Assembly: GCA_016207985.1 (NCBI GenBank)
Contig: JACQYX010000095.1
Span: forward strand, 1 to 6,822
Direction: 5' to 3'
Source of the DNA: Ignavibacteriales bacterium
Lineage (GTDB): Bacteria > Bacteroidota > Ignavibacteria > UBA10030 > SZUA-254
DNA length: 6,822 bases
In this document: positions 5,809-6,822 of the stretch, piece by piece
Numbering within the stretch: the stretch's first letter is position 1
Layout: each line of letters begins with the position of its first letter
Position numbers and translations under genes: made by a program
Notes under the pieces: generated by a model
What the model was told of the DNA's origin: nothing
What the model saw: the letters and a program-made list of their open reading frames with translations, nothing else
Databases searched by the model: none

Positions 5809-6822
5809 CTACTTTGCTTTACTGGTGTCAGCGACAGTGGATTCCTTCAACTTTTGTTCGTAATATTGGATTCGCGATTTCAAATTCGGATCGTTTGGAT
5901 ACTGGATCAGCGCACGATTCAGAACATTGATGATCGATGAGTAATCTTTTCGTCTATCATAGATATCGAGTAAGACTGTATAGGGCATTGCAGGATCTTG
6001 GGATTCGAAACGGTTCGTGTTAATCATATCCCATGCAGCCGTCTCGAGCATCTTTGCATACTTCTCTGCAAATTCGGTATCCCCTAACTGATTGTACAAA
6101 TTCATGATATAGGCATTGATACGCATTTCCAGATTCGGGATACCTTCGATCGGAACAAGTTCTTCCATCCTTCGCATTATCTTTTTCGCTGAAGCGATAT
6201 CATTCTTCTCACGCATAGCATACTCAGTCAACCGAATGAAGTTGAATCGATAGTTCATAACCATTCGCTGGACATTCTCATCGTAGTAAACATTTTTATT
6301 ATCGAGATTACGGAACAAATATCCAAGCTGAGGTGTCTTAGACGGTTGGACGTTCTCTGCCATCAACTGCGCTGCCATGATATCATAATCAATCCCTATA
6401 TCATTCTGTTCGACTTTCTTGGGCTTCAATTTATACGTCAATCCCTGCATCCAAAGGTATGAGTCAAGACCAATTTTTGAGTCGGGTGAACACGTGACGG
6501 CAAAGTGAATAGGTCTTTCCCATCGGTTTGACATGATGATCTCGTGAACCATGATATCCTGAACGCGTAGTATTCGAACATCATTCTGATATGGAACTCC
6601 ATTCATCGTGAACTTGATCTTTCCTTCGTTTAGAACCGTAGAGTCTACTAATGGAATACTCGCCATCTTTGGTCTGTCAGCAGAATCATATCTCATTATG
6701 ATATCCTTCGTCACGGGAATCTCGATCTGCCTTGGTTTCCATCCTCTCGGGCTGATCCGATCAATTTGCCCATCCGGAATCGATATTGGAACCTTTGGTG
6801 TACCATGCGGCATTTGATTTTT
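5809..6822 (-). CDS. DUF2723 (GT-C-like) membrane protein, C-terminal part with TPR-like tail (partial)
   Basis: The last 337 residues of a protein whose start lies beyond 6822; the frame is open to the edge (…KNQMPHGTP). An internal ATG at 6813 is not taken as the start. It resembles the C-terminal region of DUF2723 proteins, large multi-pass GT-C-type proteins. The human member TMEM260 is a protein O-mannosyltransferase (established for that protein, not for bacterial members). Visible landmarks, numbered from the first visible residue, are 'HGTPKVPISIPDGQI' (6-20), 'ILRVQDIMVHEIIMSNRWER' (84-103) continuing 'PIHFAVT', and 'GLDSYLWMQGLTYKLKP' (118-134). From ~190 to ~325 it is helical and TPR-like, for example 'YNQLGDTEFAEKYAKML' and 'RALIQYPNDPNLKSRI'. 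The catalytic membrane domain is outside the window, so activity cannot be judged. No membrane segment is seen in this part, which is probably periplasmic. It ends in TAG at 5809 and is followed by an intrinsic terminator, so it is not in the polysaccharide operon. Confidence 0.82.
   Translation of the reverse strand, partial: KNQMPHGTPKVPISIPDGQIDRISPRGWKPRQIEIPVTKDIIMRYDSADRPKMASIPLVDSTVLNEGKIKFTMNGVPYQNDVRILRVQDIMVHEIIMSNRWERPIHFAVTCSPDSKIGLDSYLWMQGLTYKLKPKKVEQNDIGIDYDIMAAQLMAENVQPSKTPQLGYLFRNLDNKNVYYDENVQRMVMNYRFNFIRLTEYAMREKNDIASAKKIMRRMEELVPIEGIPNLEMRINAYIMNLYNQLGDTEFAEKYAKMLETAAWDMINTNRFESQDPAMPYTVLLDIYDRRKDYSSIINVLNRALIQYPNDPNLKSRIQYYEQKLKESTVADTSKAK

Noticed and set aside
6811..6813. 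ATG at 6813 as the true start of the DUF2723-like gene
   Set aside because: The frame is open up to the window edge, and the visible part corresponds to the C-terminal region of a much larger membrane protein.
1..6822. CRISPR array, tRNA/rRNA genes, insertion sequence or attachment sites
   Set aside because: No regularly spaced direct repeats, no cloverleaf or rRNA-like sequence, and no transposase or integrase. The window is almost fully occupied by the described coding regions.

Overview
The window reads as a piece of a bacterial chromosome carrying a surface-polysaccharide (or glycoconjugate) gene cluster. All recognisable genes lie on the minus strand, so transcription runs from the high coordinates down to 1. 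Base composition is moderate, near 40% G+C by eye. Genes are packed with 1-4 base overlaps. The gene at the right edge is the C-terminal part of a DUF2723 membrane protein with a TPR-like tail. That family is common in Bacteroidota, Ignavibacteriota/Chlorobiota and relatives (FCB group), so I infer an organism from that broad group. This rests on one family and general style and is not certain.

Layout in order of transcription: (1) 6822-5809, 3' part of the DUF2723 gene, cut by the window edge. (2) 5772-5746, a strong intrinsic terminator that closes it. (3) 5745-5676, a short leader that should hold the promoter of the next operon, although I cannot identify one. (4) 5675-4560, GT4 glycosyltransferase of 371 aa. 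(5) 4556-3570, second GT4 glycosyltransferase of 328 aa. (6) 3570-2179, Wzx-type oligosaccharide flippase of 463 aa. (7) 2182-692, NodB-type polysaccharide deacetylase of 496 aa with an extra N-terminal domain. (8) 692-651, a 13-codon mini-ORF that may act as a translational bridge. (9) 654-1, third GT4 glycosyltransferase, with its start intact and its end outside the window.

Working model (inference): the glycosyltransferases add sugars to a lipid-linked oligosaccharide on the cytoplasmic face of the inner membrane. The deacetylase, which has no signal peptide, removes an acetyl group from one of the sugars while still in the cytoplasm. The flippase then moves the product to the periplasmic side. 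No initiating phosphoglycosyltransferase, Wzy polymerase, ligase or export system is visible, so the locus probably continues to the left of position 1. The DUF2723 protein is also glycosyltransferase-like (GT-C), but the terminator puts it in a separate transcription unit.

I see no mobile element, CRISPR array, RNA gene or clear signature of a wholly new system. The most unusual detail is at 651-706. A strong Shine-Dalgarno sequence there is placed for a 13-codon ORF whose start overlaps the deacetylase stop and whose stop overlaps the start of the next glycosyltransferase.
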